NCBI RefSeq assembly: GCF_000247815.1
Contig: NC_021674.1
Span: 8,234,512-8,298,511, forward strand
Length of the DNA: 64,000 nucleotides
Direction of reading: 5' to 3'
From: Ficedula albicollis
Taxonomy: Eukaryota; Chordata; Aves; Passeriformes; Muscicapidae
Every line of letters starts with the position of its first letter. Position 1 is the stretch's first letter. Positions 1 to 12,002 of the stretch are shown here, in pieces. Position numbers and translations under genes: made by a program. The notes beneath the pieces are model-generated. The model made no database searches and was not told the DNA's origin. It worked only from the letters and a program-made list of their open reading frames with translations.

Positions 1-2378
1 TTCCCAGCTCAGCACCACTTTCAAGATTCATAACTAAAGCACATTTTCTGGCTGACAATATTGGCATAAAAGCTGAGCCCTGCGTGCCCCTGCTCTGCAT
101 GGACAAAGACCAGGGGGAAGGAAATATTCCTGCTGCCTTACACGCAGCAAGACGAGCTGTTTCTGTAAGATTTTAGATGCTTAGGTTGTGTTTTCCCCAA
201 CACCTGAAACAACAAACAAAACAGGTTTCCTATTTTAATTCCCCCAAAAGCTGATGATTTCCCTGTCTCTGGGTCAGCCCATTCCCCCACCTGCCAGCAA
301 GCGACAGATTAAAACAGCCACTTTCACTGCAGTTCTCCAGTCTGGGAGCTTTTTGAATCAAAAGGAGACAGGCTATTTGCCAATTCACTTCTCCATGAAA
401 TGTGGCTTTCAGCTGGGGAAATGGCCGCTCCCCTGGCTCCTGTGCTGTGCTGGCAGCCTGTGACTTGGGCATATCCCACTGGGGTGAGAGGCACAGCAGG
501 GATGTGGCAAAGAGGTGCCTGAGGTATGAGTTTTGTGGGGGTCCTGTGTCCACCTTCTTCAACACGTCCATCCTGCTCCCATTTGGCTCCTCTCTGTCCT
601 CCTCTCTGCCAGCCTCAGCTTCCAGCTCTCTCAGGGACCAAAATCCCAGCAAGCAGCCAGGCTGAGCAGTGCAGTAGTCGTGGGCACAAGGGGACACCTC
701 ACCTGCTTAGCTTGGACAAGTGAGAGTGACAAATCTCCTCCGCAACAGGACATGGCCACAAAAACCCGACCAAACTCTTTTGTGAAGTGCCCTTCTCCAT
801 TCACCCACTTCTCTCTCCACCCTTTTCCCTCTTTCCACCCACTGGAGACAGCATCAGCCCATGCAGGGAACCTAACACCCTGTCCTGAGCCTGTGTGTGT
901 GCCCCCAGCACAGGAGCCCTTACACACCCACTAGCTGAGCCAAAAAGAAGGCTGCCAGAAGGCTGGTTATATTTTAAAATGGTTTATGATTTCCTCATGA
1001 ACCTGGGAGCCCAGAGGCTCTGGTCAAGGCTAGTTTAGCAATTTATCTTTGTGTATGAGACAACTTCCTACGACAGGTGATGAGCTGCCCCCATCTCCAC
1101 AGGCACCTGGGACACACACAGACAACAGGCTAAAAAAATACATGCAGCCTCAATGGCTCTAAAACTGCTCAGAGATAAAGAAAGATGTGAAGGCAGGAGG
1201 TGCTGGGAAGGCAGCAGCTGTCACAGGAGCCAAGGGACGGATTAGTTTGCATAATTCATTCCTGCACTTCAAGGGGAGGCTCAGGAGCCAAGGTCTCCTC
1301 CTGCTGAAGCTGTTCTCCCCCATCAGCATGCAGCAGAGACACGATCAATCATGGCCACTGCAGCTCCCCAGTGACATTTCCAAGTGCTCCACTGAGCAGG
1401 GATGAATTAGAGATGGCTATGATGTAACTGTGGGGCGCCCAGGTCTCTTTCCTGGACTCCTGCAGCCACTGAGCTCCACCCTCCCTCTCCCTTCAACCAC
1501 ATTTCCTGAGGCAGATGGGATCAAGGAGATAATGCTTGTACATAGCTCACCAGTCCTGATAACAAGCTATTAACAAGAGCCATTTTGGTACTGTACTGCT
1601 CTTAACAGGGGACTGACAGCTGTGGAGTAAACACCAGCCAGCAGATAAGCCCCAAGTGCTCCTCTGTCTGTGCTAGGTGCTGCTCACAGCCCAGGGGACG
1701 TGCTGGGGAGCTCTGTGTCTGCTCCAGCCCACAGCACGCCTGTGCCAGCCCCTCTGTGACTGTGTCCCCCACCTCTGTGACAGCAGGACACCAGCCAGGC
1801 TTTGGGGAGCACCGGGGACCTCTAACCTGGAAGAGCTGCATGAGACTCTGGGTGTTGCTGCAAACCGCTGAGCTACTGCAGGCTGGCATTGATGGCACCC
1901 TTAGGTGGTGTGTGGGATGTGGATGGCAGCATGACCAATTGGGATTTGGCCTCCTGGGCCTAAACAAGCTCTGGATTTCTTGTGTGACCACTTCAGCCCT
2001 ACTGGCATCAGATGTTCCCCAGTGAGCACAAGAGAAATCCTTTGCCAGGCACGGTGCACTCCCCAGGGCTGCAGCTGCTCTTCACTCTCTGCTTGTCCAA
2101 GCCTCTTGATCTCAAGAAGAAAGCCCTGAGCTGTGACAAATTCCCTCCCAGCTCTCCTCGGAGCCTCAGCTCCCACTAGGAAAGAGCAGGAGAGCTGTGA
2201 GTGCCCTTTGCTCCATCCTGCAAGTGTCTGCTCATACCATTCCAGCCTCTGCCCACAGGGATGTTTCCCCTCTTTAGGGCCATGTTAGGCTCCTCAATGA
2301 CAGGCACAGCTCCCAGCTACAGCTATTTTCTTCTTACTGGGTGACAATTTTTACTGGCTGATGCCTCTGCAGGTCACA
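1..2378. other. Unique intronic sequence, nothing recognised
   Basis: Mixed-composition DNA with many short open frames on both strands but no recognisable domain, RNA gene or mobile element. Confidence 0.7.
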
Positions 2379-3923
2379 GAAGGAAGGAAGGAAGGAAGGA
2401 AGGAAGGAAGGAAGGAAGGAAGGAAGGAAGGAAGGAAGGAAGGAAGGAAGGAAGGAAGGAAGGAAGGAAGGAAGGAAGGAAGGAAGGAAGGAAGGAAGGA
2501 AGGAAGGAAGGAAGGAAGGAAGGAAGGAAGGAAGGAAGGAAGGAAGGAAGGAAGGAAGGAAGGAAGGAAGGAAGGAAGGAAGGAAGGAAGGAAGGAAGGA
2601 AGGAAGGAAGGAAGGAAGGAAGGAAGGAAGGAAGGAAGGAAGGAAGGAAGGAAGGAAGGAAGGAAGGAAGGAAGGAAGGAAGGAAGGAAGGAAGGAAGGA
2701 AGGAAGGAAGGAAGGAAGGAAGGAAGGAAGGAAGGAAGGAAGGAAGGAAGGAAGGAAGGAAGGAAGGAAGGAAGGAAGGAAGGAAGGAAGGAAGGAAGGA
2801 AGGAAGGAAGGAAGGAAGGAAGGAAGGAAGGAAGGAAGGAAGGAAGGAAGGAAGGAAGGAAGGAAGGAAGGAAGGAAGGAAGGAAGGAAGGAAGGAAGGA
2901 AGGAAGGAAGGAAGGAAGGAAGGAAGGAAGGAAGGAAGGAAGGAAGGAAGGAAGGAAGGAAGGAAGGAAGGAAGGAAGGAAGGAAGGAAGGAAGGAAGGA
3001 AGGAAGGAAGGAAGGAAGGAAGGAAGGAAGGAAGGAAGGAAGGAAGGAAGGAAGGAAGGAAGGAAGGAAGGAAGGAAGGAAGGAAGGAAGGAAGGAAGGA
3101 AGGAAGGAAGGAAGGAAGGAAGGAAGGAAGGAAGGAAGGAAGGAAGGAAGGAAGGAAGGAAGGAAGGAAGGAAGGAAGGAAGGAAGGAAGGAAGGAAGGA
3201 AGGAAGGAAGGAAGGAAGGAAGGAAGGAAGGAAGGAAGGAAGGAAGGAAGGAAGGAAGGAAGGAAGGAAGGAAGGAAGGAAGGAAGGAAGGAAGGAAGGA
3301 AGGAAGGAAGGAAGGAAGGAAGGAAGGAAGGAAGGAAGGAAGGAAGGAAGGAAGGAAGGAAGGAAGGAAGGAAGGAAGGAAGGAAGGAAGGAAGGAAGGA
3401 AGGAAGGAAGGAAGGAAGGAAGGAAGGAAGGAAGGAAGGAAGGAAGGAAGGAAGGAAGGAAGGAAGGAAGGAAGGAAGGAAGGAAGGAAGGAAGGAAGGA
3501 AGGAAGGAAGGAAGGAAGGAAGGAAGGAAGGAAGGAAGGAAGGAAGGAAGGAAGGAAGGAAGGAAGGAAGGAAGGAAGGAAGGAAGGAAGGAAGGAAGGA
3601 AGGAAGGAAGGAAGGAAGGAAGGAAGGAAGGAAGGAAGGAAGGAAGGAAGGAAGGAAGGAAGGAAGGAAGGAAGGAAGGAAGGAAGGAAGGAAGGAAGGA
3701 AGGAAGGAAGGAAGGAAGGAAGGAAGGAAGGAAGGAAGGAAGGAAGGAAGGAAGGAAGGAAGGAAGGAAGGAAGGAAGGAAGGAAGGAAGGAAGGAAGGA
3801 AGGAAGGAAGGAAGGAAGGAAGGAAGGAAGGAAGGAAGGAAGGAAGGAAGGAAGGAAGGAAGGAAGGAAGGAAGGAAGGAAGGAAGGAAGGAAGGAAGGA
3901 AGGAAGGAAGGAAGGAAGGAAGG
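2379..3923 (+). repeat. (AAGG)n tetranucleotide microsatellite, 1,545 bp, uninterrupted
   Basis: There are about 386 perfect copies of the AAGG unit, with no substitution or indel visible in 1.5 kb. The pentamer CACAG abuts both ends (2374-2379 side and 3924-3928). The plus strand is all purine, so the SLC8A1 transcript would carry (CCUU)n. A homopurine-homopyrimidine mirror repeat of this length can form intramolecular triplex DNA, which is established for such tracts. Complete uniformity suggests either very recent expansion or consensus collapse/extension during assembly. Long open frames here, reading poly-(Lys-Glu-Gly-Arg) or poly-(Leu-Pro-Ser-Phe), are repeat translations and not genes. 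Confidence 0.99.
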
Positions 3924-6900
3924 CACAGCCAGAAAAGCAGAGGGCATGCAGGGTGGCACAGTGGCACCAGGGCTGCTGTGCAAACCCACCACCATCCCTG
4001 TGAGAGAGCTGGGCTCAGAAATGGATAAAGCAGGAGGAAAATGTGCAAAGGATTAGTGACTCCCAGCCAGTGGACAATCCAGATGCTTCAAAGACAGGTC
4101 TAGCCCTGACACCACAGCCCCAGGTGATGGCTAAGGTTTGAGACTTTGTTTACTTCCCATTGGAAGACCCTGTCTGTTGCCAAACTTTTACTACTGTGTC
4201 TGGAATCTGTCCAGGCTCAGTGTCAGCCCTGCAGGGACTCTGCTGGTCACTCAGCTGGAGCAGTGCACCAACCCTCCCCAAAAACACACCCATGGCACCA
4301 GCGCTGCTCACCCTGCTCTGCAGCTCAGCTCTGCTTGAGGGGGCGAGTCCTTGCCAATTCACATAGCCAGGTGAGGGATTTAAATAGATGATGAGCATTC
4401 AACAGGGAAAGGGGGTATTGCTTACCAGAGCAGCATGTGAGATCTAGTTTGTCACTTGAAGAAGGGCAGGTTTAAGTCACAGGCAGTGGCACTTTTGAGG
4501 TTGCCCACCCCCCTGCTTGGGTTGGCATGAAGGCACGCACTCACTTTGTTCAGAGGCAATGTTCTTGCCAATCTCAGCAATACAGGGTGATGTAAGTGTA
4601 TCATCCATTATTACTATTTTCATTCTTGACACATGGAAAAATTAATTTTCTTTTTAAAAGTGATGTATGAAGAGCCCAGATTTGCCTGAATAATATACGA
4701 TCCTATAATCTGGCTGCTACCCTTTGTCTGAAGCATTAATATTAGCAGAAGGCAATTTAGGATGATTGCTTTTAAGTTGTAAAGCCAGTGTTCAATTAGA
4801 GCATGAAATGAAAGACTTATCACTAGTACTGGCATAGAGATTTATTTGCAGAGTATTTATTTTCAGCCACAAAGATGCTGGTTTTATCAAAAGTGACATG
4901 TTTAGAACAAGCTGCTTTTGTCTAATATTACTATGAAAAAACGGTTGGGAATCAAACATTTTTATATTTAGGATAATGACAGCATTTTGTTAAAAAAATT
5001 CAATGCCATGCTTTGAATTTCAGTCACTGAGTTTGGTTTGAGGAGGTTTCCATTCCTCTGCAGGCTGTAGAGAATATTGTTCACATTCTCCAGCACCTTT
5101 TGCTAGGGTGAGGGTGGCGCAAGCTATACCAGGAATATTTTAAGAACCAACCAGAGCCTCCAGAAGTCTCCCACAAATCTGAAGCTTTGTTGGACCCCAA
5201 ATTGAACTGTGAATTAAGCCTTTGTGAAATGCTGGGGACCAGAATCACACCTCCAGCATACAAAGAGGTAAATGTAAGTCCATGGCTTGTAAAAAAACCC
5301 CAAACCTGGTTTGGTATGTGCCAGCACTGCTAGCAGCTCATGGCAGCACAGGAGCTGGGGAGCCCTCTGTGCAAACCCTGGGGCTTTCAGGCTGCTTCAA
5401 AATGGAAATTCCCATTTTGTCTGCACCTTTGGATGGCCAAGACTCCAAACTTTCTAGTGACATCTCAAGAGAGGCATGGGGAGGGATGGATTTGTGAAGA
5501 TCCGGCAGCTCAGCTGGGAAAAACTGTGCACTCAGCGCTTGAGGTTTCACTGGGGAGGTGAAAGGGAAGGCAGTGACAAACAGCCTGCTGCTCTGGAACA
5601 TCATCACACTGCAGCTGCTCTGTGAGCTGCAAGTGACTGCTTTGTCCCAGGTCATGCTGATTTTCAGCACACAGTGCTCCCCAAGCCCCAGAGTCCATTT
5701 GTCCCTGTGCTTTCCAAAGGGAAGCAGTTGGTGGTCGAGCCACTGGCTGCGGACTGGGGGTTTGCGCTGGATTGCTGCAAGAAAAACGGGGGAAAAAAAG
5801 GGATTTTGGTGCTGCTGTGCCATGAGCTTGGAAATATCTGGAGGGAATGAGCCACGTGCAGGGGACAGCCATGGCTGGGAGGGCTTGTGCCACCAGTGCT
5901 GGTGGTGGGGGAATGGAGAAGGTGCACATCTCTGCAACCTGCCTCTCCCTAACTCCCAACATGACCAATCAATACCACCCTGAAGTGGGGCTAAGGGATT
6001 CTGAGGCTCCTGGAGCTGTGAGAGAGCAAAGCCATCAGGGCTGAACTCTGCCTGGGGAGAGGGGAGCCTTTCCTTTCCCTGGCTCTTTTGGGGGGACAGC
6101 CAGGATTCACCTGGTCCCAGGGAAACTCGCCAGTACATCTTGTTCCTGCTTGGCACTATTAATTTGGCTAACCAGCCAGAGCTGGCAACACATTTGCACA
6201 GAGTCCTGCACTGAATAAAAAGCCCCGATGCTGAGACACAATTCAGGGCCAGGATGGAGCAGTGGCCTCTCCTCTTGGGCTGGCACTGCCCTCCATGCCT
6301 GTGGGTCTGACACTAGCACCCTTCTTGCCCCTCTAAAATTCACCACTGCTGTCTCCCAGCTTCATCCCTGTTTAGAAGCTGTGATCCAGCCTGGAAGCAC
6401 AGAGCAGAGTTCAACCTCTGGAGATGGCAGCCCCCATTGCTCTCTGATCCTCTTGCAACATTTATGTAAACAATATGCATTCAAGCAGCAACACACACAG
6501 CAGCTCTCTGCCAGCACAAGACGGCCAAGCCTGCTCAACAGAGAGGCACTGATTTTTTTTCCAAGGCGAAGGTCTGAACCTGAATTGCCACCAGGACTTT
6601 TTCTTTTTAGCAGATGAAGAATGGCAATTAGAAATGTTATTCATGCATGCTTTCAGATGGGTTGGCAGTTGTTTAGTTCAGTGGTATGAGATGGCTAGTT
6701 AGAGCAGGACAGCTGGGCATCTGCAATTAATCTGTGCTTAAAACACACTGCAAATGAGCAACGCAGTCTGGTCGGGTCTTAGGTTGCTGATACAGAAATC
6801 CCAGCGGAAAGATTAAAGGAGAGAAAGGACAAATCTCCAAGAGAAGTTTATTCCCACAAAAGAAATCTCTGGGTTCATTTACACAAAGCTGTTTCTCGAG

Positions 6901-7023
6901 GCTGTAGCGATTATCTCCTTCCTGAGATATTTTCCAGCTGCACTTTGCAGAGGTTTGGATGGATCTGAATTACACCTTAGTTCTGAGCAGCCTCTGGCAT
7001 AAGTTTACAGCGTCAAGAAATGG

Positions 7024-7038
7024 AAAAAAAAAAAAAAA
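7024..7038 (+). repeat. A15 run
   Basis: Short A homopolymer followed by GAAAGAAG. No recognisable retroposon is attached. Confidence 0.8.
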
Positions 7039-7770
7039 GAAAGAAGTACTAGAAAGTTTCTTGCAGTGGGAACATTTGTCACTGAGATGTTTCACGGAAT
7101 AAACCCTGGGCACGAGACCAAGAGAAGTAATTGGACTGGCCGTGCTCCATGTTTAAGAAACTTGTCTTGGGCTTTCCAAATGTGCAAAGAATATCACTTT
7201 TTTCTTCCAGAGAGCAAGGATGAGAGGGGTTGATGGCATTTGTTTCTTCAGCTTGCATATCCTCTAGGCCTTTACCCCAAAGTCACGCCGCTTTGTCCCT
7301 TGAAACACCGCCAGCATGAAAACCTGCTTTTCATTGCTGTCCTGAGAGCCCTGCAAGGCACTGAGCTGCCTGCACAGCTCAGAGCAGGCAGGAGCAGGCA
7401 GGAAGGTGCCCAGGTGGGAGGATGCCACGTGGGAATCAGGCTGCAGCACGTGGCGAGTCGTGCAAGGACAGCGTCCCCAGAGAGGCTCCTCGCCACATCC
7501 TGCACGTGCCCCGGGCTCAGGAGAGCCAGGGAGATGATTCCAGCCTGCTTCCTGCTGGAAGCTGCCCCCAGCCATCCATCTGCCACCTCGGTCCCAAGGG
7601 TGCCCCCAGCCTGCCTCTGTGCACAGCCCCCATCCCTCCCCACATCCCTGGCAGCTGGGAAAGGGAGGGGAGGAGATGGTGTGAAAGGCACTGGGAATGC
7701 TGGAGGGGTAAAGGAGGCTGTGGCCAGAGATCTGCCCTGTGCTCTCACACTGCCAGCATGGGGAGAAGCC

Positions 7771-7860
7771 AGCCTGGAAAGGTGTCTGCTTCCCCAGTCC
7801 CAGCCTGGAAAGGTGTCTGCTTCCCCAGTCCCAGCCTGGAAAGGTGCCTGCTTCCCCACT
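7771..7860 (+). repeat. 31-bp minisatellite, about 2.9 copies
   Basis: Three consecutive copies beginning AGCCTGGAAAGGTG at 7771, 7802 and 7833. The first two are identical. The third has a T-to-C change (GGTGCCTG) and a diverged end. The unit length is not a multiple of three, so this is not a protein repeat. Confidence 0.93.
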
Positions 7861-8333
7861 CCATGCTGTGGGTGAAGCATTTGGGCTGGCAGCTGTGATG
7901 GGCCCTGCTGCCTTCTGAGCTGAGCACCCATCGGTCTCAGCTCAGGAATTCCTCCTGTCAAGAGCTCAGGCCACATGGATGGACTCAGCAAGAGGCTGTG
8001 AGACAGGAAAAAGGCAGATTCCCAGCATCAGGATTCACCTGGGACAGCCCTGAATTTATCCTTGTGCAGGCAGCCCCTCTTGCTCTGCTCGGCTTGGAAT
8101 CCAGATCCTCTTAAAGGTAGTGAGAAGGTCTGGGGGTGGCAGGGGCAGGATCCACCCAGGAAATTCAGGGTCCTACAGGTCTCTGGAAAGACTGTGCCTG
8201 GCCTGGGCTGTACTGCAGCCCCACCTGGACTTGGGAAGCTGCTCCTCACTGCGCTACTCTCTCAACACAGTGGCTCCCAAAGCTCCTCTGGCACCACCCC
8301 ACCTTTCTCAGCAGGCATCTGCTTTTTTCTTTC

Positions 8334-8852
<519 letters not shown>

Positions 8853-10761
8853 GAATCCGCCATGCTAATGCGTGCCTGGCAGGTTTTGAAGCAGAGGAAC
8901 ACGGCTGAAGGCAGCAGCTACTGAAGCAGCTCCGCAGAGGGAGCGGCAGCCCTGCCATCAGAGCCATGCTGCAGTCCCTGCTGAGGTGACCCGGGCTTTG
9001 CAGGGGTGGTCCAAGGATCAGCTTATTAAACACTGCACTGCTGCTGTATTGCCACGTAGGTGAGTGCTCAGGCACAGAATAATTGCCATCTTCAGGAGGT
9101 GATTAAAGGGACTCTGAGCTCCCTCTCCATCCCAGGGAGCACAGACCAGCACGTCTCGGCCACAGCACAAAGTCTCTGCCTCCAAACCACAGCAGGGAGA
9201 GGAGATGGATGGATTTCCACAATCTCTGTTTGCCAACAGGCGATCTGCCATCAATATTTAAAGCTGAATGAGTCTCAAGAGTGGGATGAGGAGCGCCTGA
9301 TAGGGCAGCATCCATCATCTTGGTTTTTAATTTTGCGCCTGCTCACTCAGTGCACGGCATTATACACATATTGAGTAAATGAATAATGGATAAATAATTC
9401 ACCAAATGGCTCGTCCCCTTGGTTCTCCCAGCTAGCATGGAGCTTGGGTGCCTGGCACAGGGATTCTAGAAGTACCAAGTGCAGGGAGGTGGTTTTGAGG
9501 GGTAGTACCACACTACTCAGCACTTCTGAAGTCCCTCTGCTGACAGCTGTGACTCCCCAGCTGCCCAGCTGGCTTTATAAAGGTACATCAAAGCCTTCTG
9601 TCTCCCAAAACTTCTCAGGAGCTCACTGGAATCTCAGCAGCCTCACAGCCATATCTCTGTTGACTCTGAGCATGCAGTGGGAGCTGGACATCCACCCCAG
9701 CTATTCCCAAGGGTGCAAGGGTGCCAGCAGCACCATGGGCAAAGTGCCCAGAACCTCCTGCTGTCCCATCTTTATGCTCTGAGGGCAGCCAGAGAAATCC
9801 TGGTCCTCCTGAAACTTGTGCTGAAACTCTGGTGGTCAGGCAAAAAGAAACTCCAGCCTCTGCTGCCATCACTGAATAGGGAGGACAGACTTTTGTTCCC
9901 CCACGGGGCTGTTTGGCACAAGCACTTGGACGCTGCGTGTGACAGCTCTCAGCAGCACCTTTAAAAGTGGCACTTTAGTTGAGGGGGAAAGGGACAATGG
10001 TGCCAGTGTCTGCCCTGGAAAAGGCAAGGAAACCAAGGATGCAACAATTTTGGGAAGCCCTCCCTACACTCTTGTGAGGCTACATGCTGGCTGCACCCCA
10101 CTCCACATTTATTCCTCCTGCCCCTTCCATGTAAGTACAAGGAGGGGAGCAGGGAGCTGCATTAGAGCAGAAGGGACCTGCCAAACCTTGGCCAGCAGCT
10201 CTCTGCTGACCCTCCACTTTCCAGAAAAAGCACTGAGGTCTGCAGGATCTGCAGGACATGTACACCTAGTTCAAATATTGCAGGCTCATTTTCTGGAGCA
10301 CCCAGAAGCCTCATCTGCAAGAAATGCTGACAGATGCCTAGCTGGATAGTAAGAGCACGACAGGCATAGGAGGGATTTACCACATGTAGCTTTTCTGCCA
10401 GGCTGCTTCAGGGATCAGACATTGACCCTCAGCTGCCCCACAAGTCACACTGGGAAAGACTTTCATCCAAGAAACTTTGATCTGCTTCCACTGGGTCTCA
10501 GCAAGAACCTCTCAGTGCACAGCTGCCTACAGCTCTCCTGCCGTGGGATTGGGGCATCATGATCTCTGGGGATGAACCATCAGGGCTGGGACACCCAACA
10601 GCCCTACAAGCTGCTGGTGGTCAAAAGCAGAGCTGTGAAACCCCCAGAACCCTGATGGCATGGCTGGAAAGGCTCCACCTTGCCAGCTCATGTTTGCTGG
10701 GTGCTTGCCTTTTGCAAGGATGGATGGCCAAAGCAGCAGCCCAGCTCTGGCTGCAACTCTC

Positions 10762-10812
10762 TCTTGAGGTTTAGACTTAAGGTCTTGAGGTTTAGACTGT
10801 TTTAGACTTAGC
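10762..10812 (+). repeat. Short imperfect repeat of a TTTAGACTTA-like unit
   Basis: CTTGAGGTTTAGACT occurs twice about 21 bp apart, with a further TTTAGACTTA after it. It is a small local slippage product with no evident function. Confidence 0.7.
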
Positions 10813-11958
10813 CTGCCCCAGTGCACCACAAGAGACACTCATCTCTGCTGGGAGAATCCCTCAGGACCCTGGGGGAGAGCAACCCTGTCAGCAGAGCTGC
10901 AAACCTTCTCCTTTTAGCTACCAGACACACAACTCAGCTGCTTGGGACAAACTTAGGAAACACTGAGTCTTAATTTATGGTGGCAAACAGAAAATCAGCT
11001 CCAAGTGTTTGGTACAAAAGGCTTGGCAGTTCCTGCTGGAAGTGGATTCTCTCCAGTGGCAATCAGCAGGCTCTGAACCTCTGCAAAGCAGTTTGCTTTG
11101 TGCTGAAAGCTTTATAGATTCACCAGGACTTCTGGAAAACCTGGTCCCAGAGGGGTGTGCAGGCAGTGTCACCTTTTCCAGGGCAATCTCAGCCCCCCTC
11201 TGCCTGCAGATGTCCTGATCTGATGGGATGTGATCCAGGTCTGCTCTGGTTTCAGACCTGGTTTGTGAGAGATCTGCTCCTCACAGCTCTGCGATTTCTG
11301 GGTCTCCACATGAGATGTTAGAGCAAGCCACTATTCATGGATACATGGCATGTCTTAAAATTCAGCAACCAGACTCCTAAAACGTGGATCCTGAAATGTG
11401 GACAACAGTTTTGGTTTTCCTGCATCATGGTTGCAGTGAGCAGTCATTTCCCAGTGCTCAACCACTTCAGCCCATCCCCAGTGATGCCCGGCTGGGGCTG
11501 GCTGAAGCATTTTCAGACCAGTGACACACAAAGCCCATGTACAACCACGGGTCATGGGTACCCTGTGACCTGAGGCAGCAAAGGGATGCACAGAAATGCT
11601 TTTGGCTTCCTCAGGGAGCTTTCTGCTCCCCTCCTCAGTCCTCTTCTCCTGTATTTCTCCCAAGTGCAGCTGTCACACAGAAGAGTGCAAGAAAACTCAT
11701 TGAGGCAGTGAAAGTGTTGCTCAGCTTCAGAGGCAACACATGCAGGAAATCCCTGGCAAGCCATGTGCATCCAAGCAGGGGCAGGGGATTGGAGCAAGCC
11801 TTTCCAAACCACCTCACCAGGAGAAGGCTCCACCTCGCTCCAGTTCCTGCTGTGCCCCTGCAGTTTCAGCACCAGTGCTTGCAGGGGACACAGCACTGGG
11901 ATCTCTCAAGCTCTGGCAAAGCCTGGCAATAAAATTTGACGTTTTGGGGGGGAGACAG

Positions 11959-12002
11959 TTTTTATTAATTTTTTTTTTTGTTGTTGTTTTGTTTTTGTTT
12001 TA
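11959..12002 (+). repeat. T-rich low-complexity run with TTG units
   Basis: T-rich stretch containing (TTG)3 and TTTTG motifs. Read on the minus strand it is an A-rich (CAA/CAAAA) tail of the kind left by retroposons, but no element body is recognisable beside it. Confidence 0.7.

Larger units (their letters stand above)
3924..8333. other. Unique intronic sequence; AT-rich block at 4600-5030
   Basis: Apart from the A15 run and the 31-bp minisatellite, no repeat was recognised. The AT-rich, non-repetitive block around 4600-5030, with many TAAT/ATTA motifs, has the look of a conserved noncoding element. Conservation cannot be judged from one sequence. Open frames of up to 272 codons on the minus strand (5338-6156) match nothing known to me. 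Confidence 0.65.

Noticed and set aside
2334..4048. Open frames over 550 codons on both strands
   Set aside because: They are translations of the AAGG array in every frame, with no coding signal in the flanks.
5338..6156. 272-codon minus-strand open frame
   Set aside because: Composition looks like chance frame in stop-poor intronic DNA (rich in Pro, Ser, Gln, His, Trp). No domain, signal or splice context was recognised.
7771..7860. 31-bp repeats as a CRISPR-like array
   Set aside because: The units abut with no spacers, there are only three copies, and the genome is vertebrate.
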